From Neiella litorisoli (GTDB taxonomy: Bacteria > Pseudomonadota > Gammaproteobacteria > Enterobacterales > Neiellaceae), in assembly GCF_014773395.1 (NCBI RefSeq), contig NZ_JACXAF010000018.1:39820-103819 (forward strand): 64,000 bases of DNA. Direction: 5' to 3'. Shown in pieces: positions 42,827-52,024 of the stretch (positions are counted from its first letter, which is position 1; each line of letters opens with the position of its first letter). Under the pieces are notes generated by a model. It was not told the DNA's origin. It did no database searches and worked only from the letters and a program-made list of their open reading frames with translations. Position numbers and translations under genes: made by a program.

Positions 42827-43444
42827 TTGCCAGTGGATGTATGGCCAATATTGTTGTTTGTTGTATCGACCGCAATTACGCCCGGCCCCAATAACATCAT
42901 GATTTTGACGTCAGGGGTAAATCACGGCTGGCGTAAGAGCATTCCTCACCTACTGGGTATTGATATTGGCTTTCCACTAATGGTGATCGCCATTGGCCTA
43001 GGTCTAGCTGGGGTCTTTTCAGCTTACCCGATTTTCCAAAATATCATTAAATATCTAGGTATTAGCTACCTTCTTTATTTAAGCTACCTCATAGCGACAT
43101 CCACCACGGTGGTGGCAACCGATAAACAGCGGCCGCCATTTAGCTTTGTCCAAGCCGCGCTGTTTCAGTGGCTGAATCCCAAGGCATGGATCATGGCGAT
43201 AGGCGCGGTAGCTAGCTTTACGCACGCCGACCAAGCCTTGCACTGGCAAGTGCTGACCATTGCAGCCCTTTATTTTATTGCCGGAACGCCCTGTACTGTC
43301 AGTTGGCTACTAGCCGGACAATTGCTGCGACGTTGGTTAAACCGAGCCCAAGCCAGGCGCTGGTTCAACTACACCATGGCTGGATTGTTGGTGTTAAGCC
43401 TGCTACCAGCCATCGTTGAAGAGCTAAGCCGCTGGCTGCCGTAG
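42827..43444 (+). CDS. LysE/RhtB-family exporter
   Basis: The start is a TTG at 42827, chosen because AAGGAG stands six bases before it; a GTG at 42833 is the alternative. The 205-residue protein has about six helices and the LysE mark STAITPGPNNIMILTSGVNHGWRKSIPHLLGI. LFQWLNPKAWIMAIGAV is the second family block. Such proteins pump out amino acids or small metabolites. It stands alone; the substrate is unknown. Confidence 0.88.
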   Translation: MPVDVWPILLFVVSTAITPGPNNIMILTSGVNHGWRKSIPHLLGIDIGFPLMVIAIGLGLAGVFSAYPIFQNIIKYLGISYLLYLSYLIATSTTVVATDKQRPPFSFVQAALFQWLNPKAWIMAIGAVASFTHADQALHWQVLTIAALYFIAGTPCTVSWLLAGQLLRRWLNRAQARRWFNYTMAGLLVLSLLPAIVEELSRWLP

Positions 43445-43524
43445 AGAGTCGCCCTTGTTGATCCCTGCCCTGATCCGCATTGTTGTGGGTTAGGTTGTTG
43501 TATTCCGAATGGACCCGAGTTGTT

Positions 43525-45195
43525 ATGCGTAGACTGTTATTCTCATGTGCTTTGTTGCCTTTAAGCGCCTGCCAAGTCACCGTTGATCTTGATTCAACAT
43601 CCGCCCCATCACAATCTGCCGAATTATCCACCCAGGCTTCGTCTTGGTATGACAATGGTGAAGCAGCGGTTGCCAAGGCACTGCAGCGTGACATCAACAA
43701 TCGCAAAGGTGCCGCGAAAAATGTCATTTTATTTATTGGCGATGGTATGGGTATATCGACCATTACAGCCAGCCGCATTTTGGCAGGTCAGCAACAAGGG
43801 TTAGCTGGCGAAGAATATGACTTGAGTTGGGACAAATTCCCTTATTCAGGATTAATCAAAACCTATAACACCAATCAGCAAACGCCAGACTCAGCAGGCA
43901 CCATGACCGCCATTGTTACCGGCGTCAAATCCAAAGCCGGTTTCATTGGTATTAGCGAAACGGTGCGTCGCGGTGATTGTCAGGACTTTCTGGCCAACGG
44001 TGAGCCGCTTGTCACCGCATTGGAATTGGCGAAATTAGCTGGTAAAGGCACAGGCATTGTGACTACAGCCAGAGTCACACACGCAACGCCCGCTGCCACT
44101 TACGCCAAATCTCCCGAGCGCGAATGGGAATCCGATCACAACTTCAAAGGCGACGAAGCTAAACTTGGCTGCGTCGATATTGCCCAGCAATTGCTGCAAT
44201 TTCCGCAGACCTTGGCCCAACGCTTTAACCAAAGCATTAACCACCCCAACATCTCGCCAATCGATGTAGTTTTTGGCGGCGGCCGAAAAGCCTTTTATGG
44301 TGACGATCCGCAATCGCTAAGCGGTTTCGCTGAGCAAGCCAATCAAGGCAAACGCCGCGATAATCAGAACTTGATTGCACAATGGCAGCAGCAAGGCGGC
44401 CAATATGTCATGGATAAAACCGGCCTAGAAGCGCTTTCCGTCAAGGATCAACGGCCAGTGTTAGGTTTGTTCCACAACTCCCATATGCGCTATGAAGCCG
44501 ATCGCGTTGCCACTCAAAGCAGTGAGCCATCACTCACCGAGATGACAGCAAAAGCACTGGAGTTGCTGAAAACCAACAATAATGGCTACTTTTTAATGGT
44601 TGAAGCTGGCCGTATCGATCACGGCCACCATGCCGGCAGCGCCTTTAACGCTCTGACCGATACCATCGAATTTTCTGAAGCGGTTGCCCATGCTGTGGCA
44701 GTAACCGATCCGAGCGAGACCCTGATCATTGTCACCGCCGATCACAGCCACGTCATGACCATGGGCGGCTACCCCACCCGCGGTAACCCGATTCTCGGCA
44801 AAGTTGTCCATAACGATCATCATGGCGAGCCCATGACAGGGCCGAAGCTGGCAATGGATGGCCTGCCATACACCACTGTCGGTTATTACAATGGTCGTGG
44901 TTTTGGCCATGTTCATGGCCGCACTAATGGTGGTATTCGATACCAAGAGCCGGTTGTTGGTGGCCGTCAGGACATTTCGGCTATCGACACCACACAACCC
45001 GGTTTCCATCAAGAAGCGCTGGTACCACTGAGTTCAGAAACCCATGGTGGTGAAGATGTTGGTATATACGCGCAAGGCCCTGGCGCCCATTTGTTGACCG
45101 GTACCAACGAGCAAAATGTGATTTTCCACGTGCTCAACCATGCGGCAAATTTGACGGGTCAAGCACGCCAAGCCATGAATATGGCAACGAAGTGA
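43525..45195 (+). CDS. Alkaline phosphatase (PhoA family), lipoprotein
   Basis: The ATG at 43525 gives a short lipoprotein signal (LLFSCALLPLSAC); the upstream extension lacks one. The 556-residue enzyme has NVILFIGDGMGISTITASRI (metal Asp), nucleophile Ser in TPDSAGTMTAIVTGVKSK, GRIDHGHHAG and VTADHSHVM for zinc and magnesium, and SSETHGGEDVGIYAQGP. It frees phosphate from organic esters outside the inner membrane. No Pho box was recognised in the 80 bp upstream. An insertion around CQDFL/CVDIA may hold a disulphide. Confidence 0.93.
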   Translation: MRRLLFSCALLPLSACQVTVDLDSTSAPSQSAELSTQASSWYDNGEAAVAKALQRDINNRKGAAKNVILFIGDGMGISTITASRILAGQQQGLAGEEYDLSWDKFPYSGLIKTYNTNQQTPDSAGTMTAIVTGVKSKAGFIGISETVRRGDCQDFLANGEPLVTALELAKLAGKGTGIVTTARVTHATPAATYAKSPEREWESDHNFKGDEAKLGCVDIAQQLLQFPQTLAQRFNQSINHPNISPIDVVFGGGRKAFYGDDPQSLSGFAEQANQGKRRDNQNLIAQWQQQGGQYVMDKTGLEALSVKDQRPVLGLFHNSHMRYEADRVATQSSEPSLTEMTAKALELLKTNNNGYFLMVEAGRIDHGHHAGSAFNALTDTIEFSEAVAHAVAVTDPSETLIIVTADHSHVMTMGGYPTRGNPILGKVVHNDHHGEPMTGPKLAMDGLPYTTVGYYNGRGFGHVHGRTNGGIRYQEPVVGGRQDISAIDTTQPGFHQEALVPLSSETHGGEDVGIYAQGPGAHLLTGTNEQNVIFHVLNHAANLTGQARQAMNMATK

Positions 45196-45212
45196 TTCAG
45201 CTCAAAACAACA

Positions 45213-45246
45213 GTGATAACAAGGTCGCTTTTGGGTTTGTTATCAC
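45213..45246. terminator. Hairpin after alkaline phosphatase
   Basis: GTGATAACAA (45213-45222) pairs exactly with TTGTTATCAC (45237-45246). No strong T run follows, so it is only a possible terminator. Confidence 0.45.
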
Positions 45247-45354
45247 AGTTCCTGAGTTTGAGGGCATGCCATAACAATTTCATCGATTAATCTTCATCTG
45301 GCTGTCACATATCGCCCGCATAGTAGCGCCGTGATTTTCAGGCGAAGTAAGTTT

Positions 45355-45639
45355 ATGAGAATTGAAATATCTATCGAAGATTTGCCACTACTGAGATTTA
45401 TCAAACGCAATCAGCTATTTACTGCGTGTTTAAGATATATTTCAGAGCACCCATCGGTGCGTCGAATGGAAGCTGGCAGTGCTCAGCATATTGAGTTGGA
45501 GTGCGAAGTGAATCGCCAAGAGCAAGCTCGCCTAAGCCAATTGGTCGAATGGTGGGACAAAGCCGAGCGCGAAGGCATTTCCACGCGCCTGCTCAATCGT
45601 TTGTGCCGCCAGCAATATCAAACTCGGCTAGCCAGCTAG
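45355..45639 (+). CDS. Small protein of unknown function
   Basis: I use the ATG at 45355 (MRIEISIEDLPLL), as the upstream in-frame codon lacks a signal. It has 94 residues, is charged, and has no signal or membrane segment: it reads as two amphipathic regions (RNQLFTACLRYISEHPSVRRM and QARLSQLVEWWDKAEREG). It overlaps the bactofilin stop by 4 bases tail-to-tail. I do not know a family. Confidence 0.5.
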   Translation: MRIEISIEDLPLLRFIKRNQLFTACLRYISEHPSVRRMEAGSAQHIELECEVNRQEQARLSQLVEWWDKAEREGISTRLLNRLCRQQYQTRLAS

Positions 45640-46142
45640 CCGGTTTTTAATCGCTCTTTTTCCGCTGTGCTCACTGCCTGATTACTCGCAGGCAGTTTGC
45701 CATCCAAGCACCGCTCAATAGTGGATTTAGCACCACCTTCAACGCGCTTCACCGGCTCCTGTTGAGCCTGAGTGACCACTTGTTCTGCGGCGTCTTTTTC
45801 TCGGCAATGGCCGGTAAAGCGACCGCCTTTGGCAATAATCAATTCAGTCGCTCTGATTTCGCCCATCACCTTACCGGTTTTGGTAATTTCAAGGCTATCA
45901 ACATTGCAACGTCCATCAAAGACACCGCTAACCACCAGCTTGTTAGCCATTAATTGCCCTTTGAGCATGCCTTTACGGCCGATGGTCACGGTTGATTGGC
46001 AATCGACGGTGCCCGCTACTTCTCCGTCGATATGAAGGTTGCAACTGAGCTTAAAGGTACCATCGACGATGGTGCCCGGTGCGATAATTGAAGTACCTGA
46101 GGTTGCAGCTGGAGCCTGAGTTCGTCCTGAAAAGAGTCCCAT
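45636..46142 (-). CDS. Bactofilin (polymer-forming cytoskeletal protein)
   Basis: The protein has 168 residues. TSIIAPGTIVDGTFKLSCNLHIDGEVAGTVDCQSTVTIGRKGMLKGQLMANKLVVSGVFDG is a bactofilin beta-helix with repeated glycine turns. A proline/glutamine-rich tail follows. Bactofilins form filaments at the membrane and often recruit cell-wall hydrolases; the upstream overlapping gene is an M23 peptidase, which fits. The start at 46142 has TAGGA before it and lies 127 bases inside the peptidase gene in another frame. Confidence 0.92.
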   Translation of the reverse strand: MGLFSGRTQAPAATSGTSIIAPGTIVDGTFKLSCNLHIDGEVAGTVDCQSTVTIGRKGMLKGQLMANKLVVSGVFDGRCNVDSLEITKTGKVMGEIRATELIIAKGGRFTGHCREKDAAEQVVTQAQQEPVKRVEGGAKSTIERCLDGKLPASNQAVSTAEKERLKTG

Positions 46143-47143
46143 GGTAACGTTCCTACGGTGTCAAAAATGTCTTCGTAATTGTCCAGTTGCCATGTCATGA
46201 ATGGCTTAGGATCAAGTGCTTTGCCGAGGAACCGGACCTCGTAATGTAAATGCGATGCGGTGCTATCACCGGAATTACCACAATAGCCGACCAGCTCGCC
46301 TTTGCGAACAAACTGGCCATACTTCACCGCAACAGAATCCAGATGAGCATAGCGGGTATCAAAGCCCATCTGGTGTGACAACTTCACCATATTGCCATAA
46401 CCACGATCATAATTGCTTCTGGCCTGTTGCACATAACCATCGGCGGTGGCGTAGACAGGTATGCCCTTGTCTGCCCGCAAATCAATCCCAACATGGCTGT
46501 GACGTTTCTTTGAAATGGGATGATTACGGGTGCCGAATCGAGAGCTGATACGGCGATATTGCATGGGCTGACCGTTGGGGATTTTGCTGAGCATTTGCTG
46601 GCGCAGCAATAGCTGATGTTGAGCGCTTAGCAAGCGATCGTCGATAGAATCAGGCATTGGCGTTGCGCCAGCAGCAGCGGTGCCGGCCAGCGTTTCCAAT
46701 TCGATTAATCGATACTCGTAATGACGTAACTGGTCGTATTGTTGGTCGAAGCTACTGAACATGTTTCGTCCAGATTGCTGTAAAGCGGCAATCGACGACT
46801 CCGCTTGGGCCACTTCGCGTTGCGAAACGAGTAATTGCTGCTCCAACGTGCGAACTTGTTGCTGATAAAGATAGACACCGCCAATCACCACTAACAGCGT
46901 CAACAAGCTTGCCCATAACAATAACTTGTGGACCGAATAGTGGCGCGCACCTTGATAGCTAGTGACCGTAATTAGCAGACGTTGTTTCACAAGCAGCTCG
47001 ACAGCAAACAACAAATACAAGGTCGTAACAATGCCCTGATTCAGGGCCAAATTCAAACGCACGCCAAGCCAGAATAATGAGCTAATCAGCCAAAAAATAA
47101 GCGATTCGCTGAGATTTTCGGGCGCTAACGACCATCGCAACAT
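46016..47143 (-). CDS. M23-family cell-wall peptidase with membrane anchor
   Basis: It has up to 375 residues; a GTG at 46990 could be the real start, since the first 50 residues are hydrophobic and no ribosome site is clear. LLLWASLLTLLVVIGGVYLY is the inner-membrane anchor, followed by a coiled coil (VRTLEQQLLVSQREVAQAESS). The LytM domain has RRISSRFGTRNHPISKKRHSHVGIDLRA with the zinc-binding HxxxD, and HLHYEVRFLG. All zinc ligands are present. It should cut peptidoglycan cross-links. It overlaps bactofilin by 127 bases. Confidence 0.9.
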   Translation of the reverse strand: MLRWSLAPENLSESLIFWLISSLFWLGVRLNLALNQGIVTTLYLLFAVELLVKQRLLITVTSYQGARHYSVHKLLLWASLLTLLVVIGGVYLYQQQVRTLEQQLLVSQREVAQAESSIAALQQSGRNMFSSFDQQYDQLRHYEYRLIELETLAGTAAAGATPMPDSIDDRLLSAQHQLLLRQQMLSKIPNGQPMQYRRISSRFGTRNHPISKKRHSHVGIDLRADKGIPVYATADGYVQQARSNYDRGYGNMVKLSHQMGFDTRYAHLDSVAVKYGQFVRKGELVGYCGNSGDSTASHLHYEVRFLGKALDPKPFMTWQLDNYEDIFDTVGTLPWDSFQDELRLQLQPQVLQLSHRAPSSMVPLSSVATFISTEK

Positions 47144-47182
47144 TTGTTACATTTGTGATCGCAATCTACTCTTTGGCCTGCA

Positions 47183-48448
47183 TTAATCGACGACGTCGTG
47201 CCACTCACACGCCTCATGGCCATCATCAGAACTCATTGCGCCGTTCAAGCCAAAGACAATGACGTCCAGCACCTTATCATCGGTAAAATAGCTTTTGTGC
47301 GCCGCCATCGGCTCGGCAATACGAGCTAACCCAAACAGGTTAATCGGCGCTGCAACTTCGGTCACCACATTCACTAAAGTCGGGCACAAGCGCGGATCGA
47401 CAAACTCATCAACAAATGATTGCGGCACCGTATAGCTAAATAGATCGTTGGGATCGGTAATCGACACTAGGCGTGTTTGCTTAACCAGTCGTTGCTCGGA
47501 ATGAGCGCCTGAAGGTGAACAATATGCTGAATCCGGCTCTCGTAATTGCGGACTGGGGCGGCCCAATTGAAACAACTGTAACTGATTCGACAACATGTAG
47601 ATGTTCAGCACCTTGTCTTTGAAAGCAGGATTGAAGCCTTGGCCCTGCTCGCCTCGCTCTGCAGCATCCTGAATCACATCAATGATGATCCGACTGCCCA
47701 TACTGTGAGTGATCACCGCGTAATTAACGTCATGGGCAAAGGGTTGCTGCTGGTGATTCTGGCAATCAAAACTACTTTCGGAGTTGAGTTGCTGCCAGCT
47801 CGCCTGCGTCATTAGACAGGTAGCCGTTTCCACCGATTGGCGGATCTGATGCCCCGTTGGCCCCATGTAAATCATTGGGTCAGAGGCATGCATGTTGACC
47901 ATTTCTTTGAGCTGCCGATTCACCGACACTCGCTGACTGGTCATCGCGGTGGACTCATCAAAAGCCAGCCGAGTTTTCTCTGCTGCAGCAATATCAGTCC
48001 AGCTCAGTTCAAACACCAACAGCTGGCGGTTGTCCTGAGCATTGCGAAACCGCGACACATTCAACTGGCCCAAACTGGCAGTTGAACCGCTTGGCGCTTC
48101 GCCCGTGTTGAGTTCATTGAGCTCCAATTTACGTGGGCGGGCATCCACCCGCGAGAGGCCCATGCGCTGCGCTAACGAAAAGCTCATGGCATCGGAGTAA
48201 CCGCTAGGGTAATCGCCAGCACCATGGATCACCAACAGCCGTAGCTCGCGATCCTGATAAGGGTGTTGATTCGACCAATTTTGATTTAAACCGGCAAACG
48301 GCGCACCGTAGACTCGGCATTGACGTTGATAGGTTTGTTGGTCTTGTTGCAGAACGGCTTCGGTAACACCTTTGGCAATGCTCGAACAACCTTGTGTTAT
48401 TAGCGTGATGCCAAAGCAAACAACCATCTGGCTGAATCGCTTGAACAC
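47183..48448 (-). CDS. Lipoprotein with alpha/beta-hydrolase features
   Basis: The protein has 421 residues with a lipobox (GITLITQGC). LRLLVIHGAGDYPSGYSD looks like the HG oxyanion region, and NYAVITHSMGSRIIIDVI contains S in HSMGS, like the nucleophile elbow of lipases, though the first glycine is replaced by Thr-His. Seven or more cysteines suggest disulphides. It is probably anchored in the outer membrane. I do not know a named family or substrate. Confidence 0.65.
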   Translation of the reverse strand: MFKRFSQMVVCFGITLITQGCSSIAKGVTEAVLQQDQQTYQRQCRVYGAPFAGLNQNWSNQHPYQDRELRLLVIHGAGDYPSGYSDAMSFSLAQRMGLSRVDARPRKLELNELNTGEAPSGSTASLGQLNVSRFRNAQDNRQLLVFELSWTDIAAAEKTRLAFDESTAMTSQRVSVNRQLKEMVNMHASDPMIYMGPTGHQIRQSVETATCLMTQASWQQLNSESSFDCQNHQQQPFAHDVNYAVITHSMGSRIIIDVIQDAAERGEQGQGFNPAFKDKVLNIYMLSNQLQLFQLGRPSPQLREPDSAYCSPSGAHSEQRLVKQTRLVSITDPNDLFSYTVPQSFVDEFVDPRLCPTLVNVVTEVAAPINLFGLARIAEPMAAHKSYFTDDKVLDVIVFGLNGAMSSDDGHEACEWHDVVD

Positions 48449-48537
48449 TGTGAATCCTTGCCAGCAGAATGACTCGGGGCAGATTAACGATTCAAAATGA
48501 CAAATTGATTAAGGCTGATCAGTGTAGGTATTTGACT

Positions 48538-49020
48538 TTAGCTAAGCGGGCGACTCATCAGCAAGCCATTCTCTCGGCCCCAGGGCGCACTGTAGTAATC
48601 TCGGCGAACGCCATCGAGCTCAAATCCGAGCGATTCATAAAGACCGATGGCACTGGTGTTACTTTCTCGCACTTCGAGCATCAGGCGCGTGACGCCGGTT
48701 TGCAGGCATTGGCCAATGGCATGTTCGATTAACTGGCGACCAAAACCTTTGCTCTGATGCTCTGGCGACACGGCAATATTGTGTAGAGTTGCCTCATCCG
48801 CAATTACCTCGACAATGTAAAAACCGAGAAGCTGCTGTGCTTGCATCAAGACGTAACCGAAATAGCGAGGAACACGCAAGGTATCGGCAAACAAGGTCGC
48901 CGACCAAGGGGTAAATTGGACTTGCTGTTCGATGGCGGCAACAGCTGCGACATCGCCCGAATTCATCGGCCTTAGCGCGGCGCTCAAGGCGTTTTCCGCC
49001 AACGCTTTAATTGCTGCCAT
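48538..49020 (-). CDS. rimI: Ribosomal protein S18 alanine N-acetyltransferase
   Basis: The protein has 160 residues of the GNAT fold. IAVSPEHQSKGFGRQLIEHAI is the acetyl-CoA loop, and MLEVRESNTSAIGLYESLGFELDGVRRDYYSA is typical of RimI, which acetylates the N-terminal alanine of S18. It overlaps holD by 37 bases, the same neighbour as in E. coli. An N-terminal extension of about 15 residues precedes the usual start, so an internal start (MNSGD at residue 18) is possible. Confidence 0.93.
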   Translation of the reverse strand: MAAIKALAENALSAALRPMNSGDVAAVAAIEQQVQFTPWSATLFADTLRVPRYFGYVLMQAQQLLGFYIVEVIADEATLHNIAVSPEHQSKGFGRQLIEHAIGQCLQTGVTRLMLEVRESNTSAIGLYESLGFELDGVRRDYYSAPWGRENGLLMSRPLS

Positions 49021-49403
49021 AAAGCGCCTTTCTCGGCGCGATTGGTCGCCAGGTCATTAAGCCCCACAGATGAGGTGTGCTGACATTGCTCAGGGAATAG
49101 TTGCGCTGCTGGCGGTATCGCCAGCCACCACACGCCGACGATGGTTTGGCGCTGTGCAGGGGTCAATTGAGTGGCATCGTCAATTAGCAAGTAGTCGTGT
49201 GGTAACCAACCTACTGCGGTAATAATTGATGACAATAACTGCCGATGTTGCGTCACATCAGCAGCGCTGGCGATAATAGCGTATTCAGCAGCACCGCTTG
49301 GCTCAGGATAGATCCCCGCGGCGGCTCCTTGTTCTCCTGGCGCTTTGCGCTGCCAGCAGTCAACTCCGATTGCCTGTAAAACTTGCCACTGTGCTTGATT
49401 CAT
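48984..49403 (-). CDS. holD: DNA polymerase III psi subunit
   Basis: The protein has 139 residues. MNQAQWQVLQAIGVDCWQRK matches the HolD N-terminal helix that binds chi. The centre YLLIDDATQLTPAQRQTIVGVWWLAI belongs to the same family. It links chi to the clamp loader. The family varies strongly; position before rimI supports it. The C-terminal tail (LWQQLKRWRKTP) overlaps rimI. Confidence 0.9.
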   Translation of the reverse strand: MNQAQWQVLQAIGVDCWQRKAPGEQGAAAGIYPEPSGAAEYAIIASAADVTQHRQLLSSIITAVGWLPHDYLLIDDATQLTPAQRQTIVGVWWLAIPPAAQLFPEQCQHTSSVGLNDLATNRAEKGALWQQLKRWRKTP

Positions 49404-49477
49404 AAAGATACCTTCAATATCCAGCGGCTAGTTTACTCATTCACAACAGCAGAATCACCTGCTGTTTTTGTCACAAT

Positions 49478-50266
49478 TTAAGCAACCACGCTATCGAGCC
49501 CATCGCCCAGCGTGTCGCTGAACTCAGAGGCTAACTCATCGGCTAGTAACACCGAATCACCAATCATGATCAACGCCGGCGATGGCAATTGCGCCTCGGC
49601 CACCCGCTCAACAATATTGCTCAGATCACCAATCACTTGTTGTTGTTCAACGGTACTGCCTTTACTGATCACGGCAATCGGCGTTGTCGCGGCACGACCT
49701 TGAGTGGCCAGCGTGGTGGTAATTTCTGGTAACTTACTCAAGCCCATATAAATCACCAGCGTGTGTTCTGGATGGACCAAGGCGCTCCAACCATTTGGCA
49801 ATTTGCCGTCGCTACCGTGGGCAGTCAGGAATGTCACCGCGCGGGCCACCTGACGATGAGTTAGTGGGATGCCGGTAGCGGCAGCACAACCACTTGCTGC
49901 GGTGATCCCTGGGATCACCTGATACGCAATACCGGCCTCTCGCAATGCCAGCATTTCTTCGCCACCACGGCCAAAGACAAACGGATCGCCACCTTTCAAG
50001 CGCACCACATGGCGCGGTTGCTGAGCCAGCGTCACCAGCAATTGATCAATCTCTTGCTGCGACATTTGAATGCAGCCTTTGGCCTTACCCACGTAGATTT
50101 GCTGACAATGGGCTGGCGCATGTTGCAGCAGCTCAGGCGAAGACAAGCGGTCATATACAATGACATCAGCACTCTCTATGGCTCGTAGCGCTTTGAGGGT
50201 GATTAGCTCTGGATCACCGGGGCCGGCGCCGACTAAGCTTACGTGCCCTTTATTTGATTGTTTCAT
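49478..50266 (-). CDS. cobA: Uroporphyrinogen-III C-methyltransferase
   Basis: The ATG at 50266 follows GGAGAGCAACAAC; the longer frame runs into nasS. The 262-residue enzyme has SLVGAGPGDPELITLKALRAIESADVIVYD, VRLKGGDPFVFGRGGEEM and PGITAASGCAAATGIPLTHR. It makes precorrin-2, the siroheme precursor needed by nitrite and sulfite reductases. It follows nasS by 19 bp, so it likely supplies siroheme for nitrate assimilation. It lacks the CysG dehydrogenase half. Confidence 0.94.
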   Translation of the reverse strand: MKQSNKGHVSLVGAGPGDPELITLKALRAIESADVIVYDRLSSPELLQHAPAHCQQIYVGKAKGCIQMSQQEIDQLLVTLAQQPRHVVRLKGGDPFVFGRGGEEMLALREAGIAYQVIPGITAASGCAAATGIPLTHRQVARAVTFLTAHGSDGKLPNGWSALVHPEHTLVIYMGLSKLPEITTTLATQGRAATTPIAVISKGSTVEQQQVIGDLSNIVERVAEAQLPSPALIMIGDSVLLADELASEFSDTLGDGLDSVVA

Positions 50267-50285
50267 GTTGTTGCTCTCCGCTGGC

Positions 50286-51386
50286 TTAGGCCAGAGTAAC
50301 CAAAGCAGGCATTTTATGGCCAGCAATTTCTGGCAGTGCCACACCAGCTAACTGCTCTGCTCGCGCCATGATCGCAGCGTCAAAACAGCCCTGAATTTTT
50401 GCCAAGGTTAGGTCATGCTCAGCGACGCAGCTACTCATGTGAGTTAACAGCCATTGCTGCTGAATTTCTGATAGTTGATTGGCTAACCGGCCGTAAAATT
50501 GATGATAGTTAGGCACATAAATTTGCTCGCCAAGCCGGTTTAACACCAGTTGACCGGAAATAGCAGGATTCAACGCCGCTTCGGGCAAATCAAGGTATTC
50601 AGGCCGCGCTAAAATGCGAATAGCCTGCTGATGATTGTCAGGCTCTCCGAGCCAAGCACACGCCGCCAAAATTGCCGCCAACAATTTTTCATATTGCTCT
50701 TGATGTTGAATCACCCAAGCTTGTGGCATCGCCAGCACTTTTTCTGGGGTCTGACTCCACAATTGGCAGCCCGCCGCCATAATCTCAGCGACGCCTCGCT
50801 GCACAGCAACAGAGCTCCACGGAGAGCCGACACAAAAACCGTCGATATGGCCATTGACTAAGCTGTCGACCATTTGCTCTGGTGGCAAGGTGACAATTTG
50901 CACGTCTTCTTTTGGATTCAAACCGGCATAGCGCAGCCATGCGTGCAGTTGAAAGGTGTGGACTGAATAGGGGTGTACCGTGGCTAGGGTAATTTTCTGC
51001 TCACGTTGTCGTACCCATTCGCCAAAGCTCTGGGCATTAACCATGGGATTGCCGCCAAGCTCGCCGCCAACAGCGCGTATCTGCGCGCAGCAGCGCGAAG
51101 ACATGGAAATTGCATTACCATTGCAACCAAGACTCAAACTCATGTCCATGGGCATCGCCGGCCCCATCAAGCCGCCGTGGATTGCCAGCGACAGAGGCGC
51201 TAATAACTGCGCCCCTTGGATGATATTGGCATGCAATTTATCGCGAATCGCAGCCCATGAACGCTCACGCTGCAATTGCACGTTTAAGCCGTGCTGCTGA
51301 TAAAACCCAAGTTGTTCAGCAATAATCAAAGGCGCACTATCGGTCAGCCTGACAAATCCTATTTTTATCGTTTCGTTGTTACTCAT
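50286..51386 (-). CDS. nasS: Nitrate sensor NasS (NrtA/CmpA-like, cytoplasmic)
   Basis: The protein has 366 residues of the NrtA-type substrate-binding fold: KIGFVRLTDSAPLIIAEQLGFYQQHGLNV, ERSWAAIRDKL, GGLMGPAMPMDMSLSLGCNGNAISMS and GFCVGSPWSSVAVQ. There is no signal peptide, so it acts in the cytoplasm, as NasS does. NasS holds NasT until nitrate binds. Its start overlaps the nasT stop by 4 bases. Confidence 0.9.
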   Translation of the reverse strand: MSNNETIKIGFVRLTDSAPLIIAEQLGFYQQHGLNVQLQRERSWAAIRDKLHANIIQGAQLLAPLSLAIHGGLMGPAMPMDMSLSLGCNGNAISMSSRCCAQIRAVGGELGGNPMVNAQSFGEWVRQREQKITLATVHPYSVHTFQLHAWLRYAGLNPKEDVQIVTLPPEQMVDSLVNGHIDGFCVGSPWSSVAVQRGVAEIMAAGCQLWSQTPEKVLAMPQAWVIQHQEQYEKLLAAILAACAWLGEPDNHQQAIRILARPEYLDLPEAALNPAISGQLVLNRLGEQIYVPNYHQFYGRLANQLSEIQQQWLLTHMSSCVAEHDLTLAKIQGCFDAAIMARAEQLAGVALPEIAGHKMPALVTLA

Positions 51387-52024
51387 TGACCGATCCCATG
51401 TTCAACTTCCTTACCTACCGTTTGCCCACCCGCTTCGGGCAACAAAGCTTCAATCAGATTATCTGCCGCTTGCTCTAGGCGCCAACGCTGACGCATAGCC
51501 AAATCCCGCAAATGCTTATGGGCCTGCTGCTCGGTGAGCTTTTGGGTTGCCATCAGCAATCCTTTTGCCCGTTCAATCCGTTTACGTGCCTCAAGCTCAG
51601 CTTGGCTGTCGGCCAGCGCTTGCTTTAAACTCTGGTGTTGCTGAAACTGCACTACAGCCAAATCAATTGCCATTTTTACCAGCGATGGCTCAATGGTTTG
51701 CGTCATGTAGGCGCTAACTCCTGCTCCGACGGCTTGCTGCATAAAGTCAGGATTATCTTGCTGCGAAAACATCACCACAGGAATGGGGTGGTGATTATTT
51801 ACAAACGACAGACTTTCTAAAATATCGCGATCGGGGGAATCCAATTCCATGATGACGATGTCTGGCATCGACAAGCCAATCTGATGCAGTAGTCCTGAAG
51901 CGTTGGGTAAGTTAGCGACAACATCAAAACCGTGGTCTCTTAAAGCGGTCTCCACCAAAGCGGCCCGCTCAACTTGGTCATCAACCAACATGACCTTGAT
52001 CGCCGTGTTTTCAATTTGCTTCAT
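51383..52024 (-). CDS. nasT: Nitrate-responsive antiterminator NasT (receiver-ANTAR)
   Basis: The protein has 213 residues. The receiver-like domain is VMLVDDQVERAALVETALRDHGF and ends before a coiled segment. The ANTAR RNA-binding domain is ARKRIERAKGLLMATQKLTEQQAHKHLRDLAMRQRWRLEQAADNLIEAL. The place of the phospho-acceptor reads VIMELDSPD, with Glu in place of the usual Asp, consistent with control by NasS binding and not phosphorylation. NasT frees nitrate-assimilation messages from leader terminators. No target operon is in the window. Confidence 0.92.
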   Translation of the reverse strand: MKQIENTAIKVMLVDDQVERAALVETALRDHGFDVVANLPNASGLLHQIGLSMPDIVIMELDSPDRDILESLSFVNNHHPIPVVMFSQQDNPDFMQQAVGAGVSAYMTQTIEPSLVKMAIDLAVVQFQQHQSLKQALADSQAELEARKRIERAKGLLMATQKLTEQQAHKHLRDLAMRQRWRLEQAADNLIEALLPEAGGQTVGKEVEHGIGQ

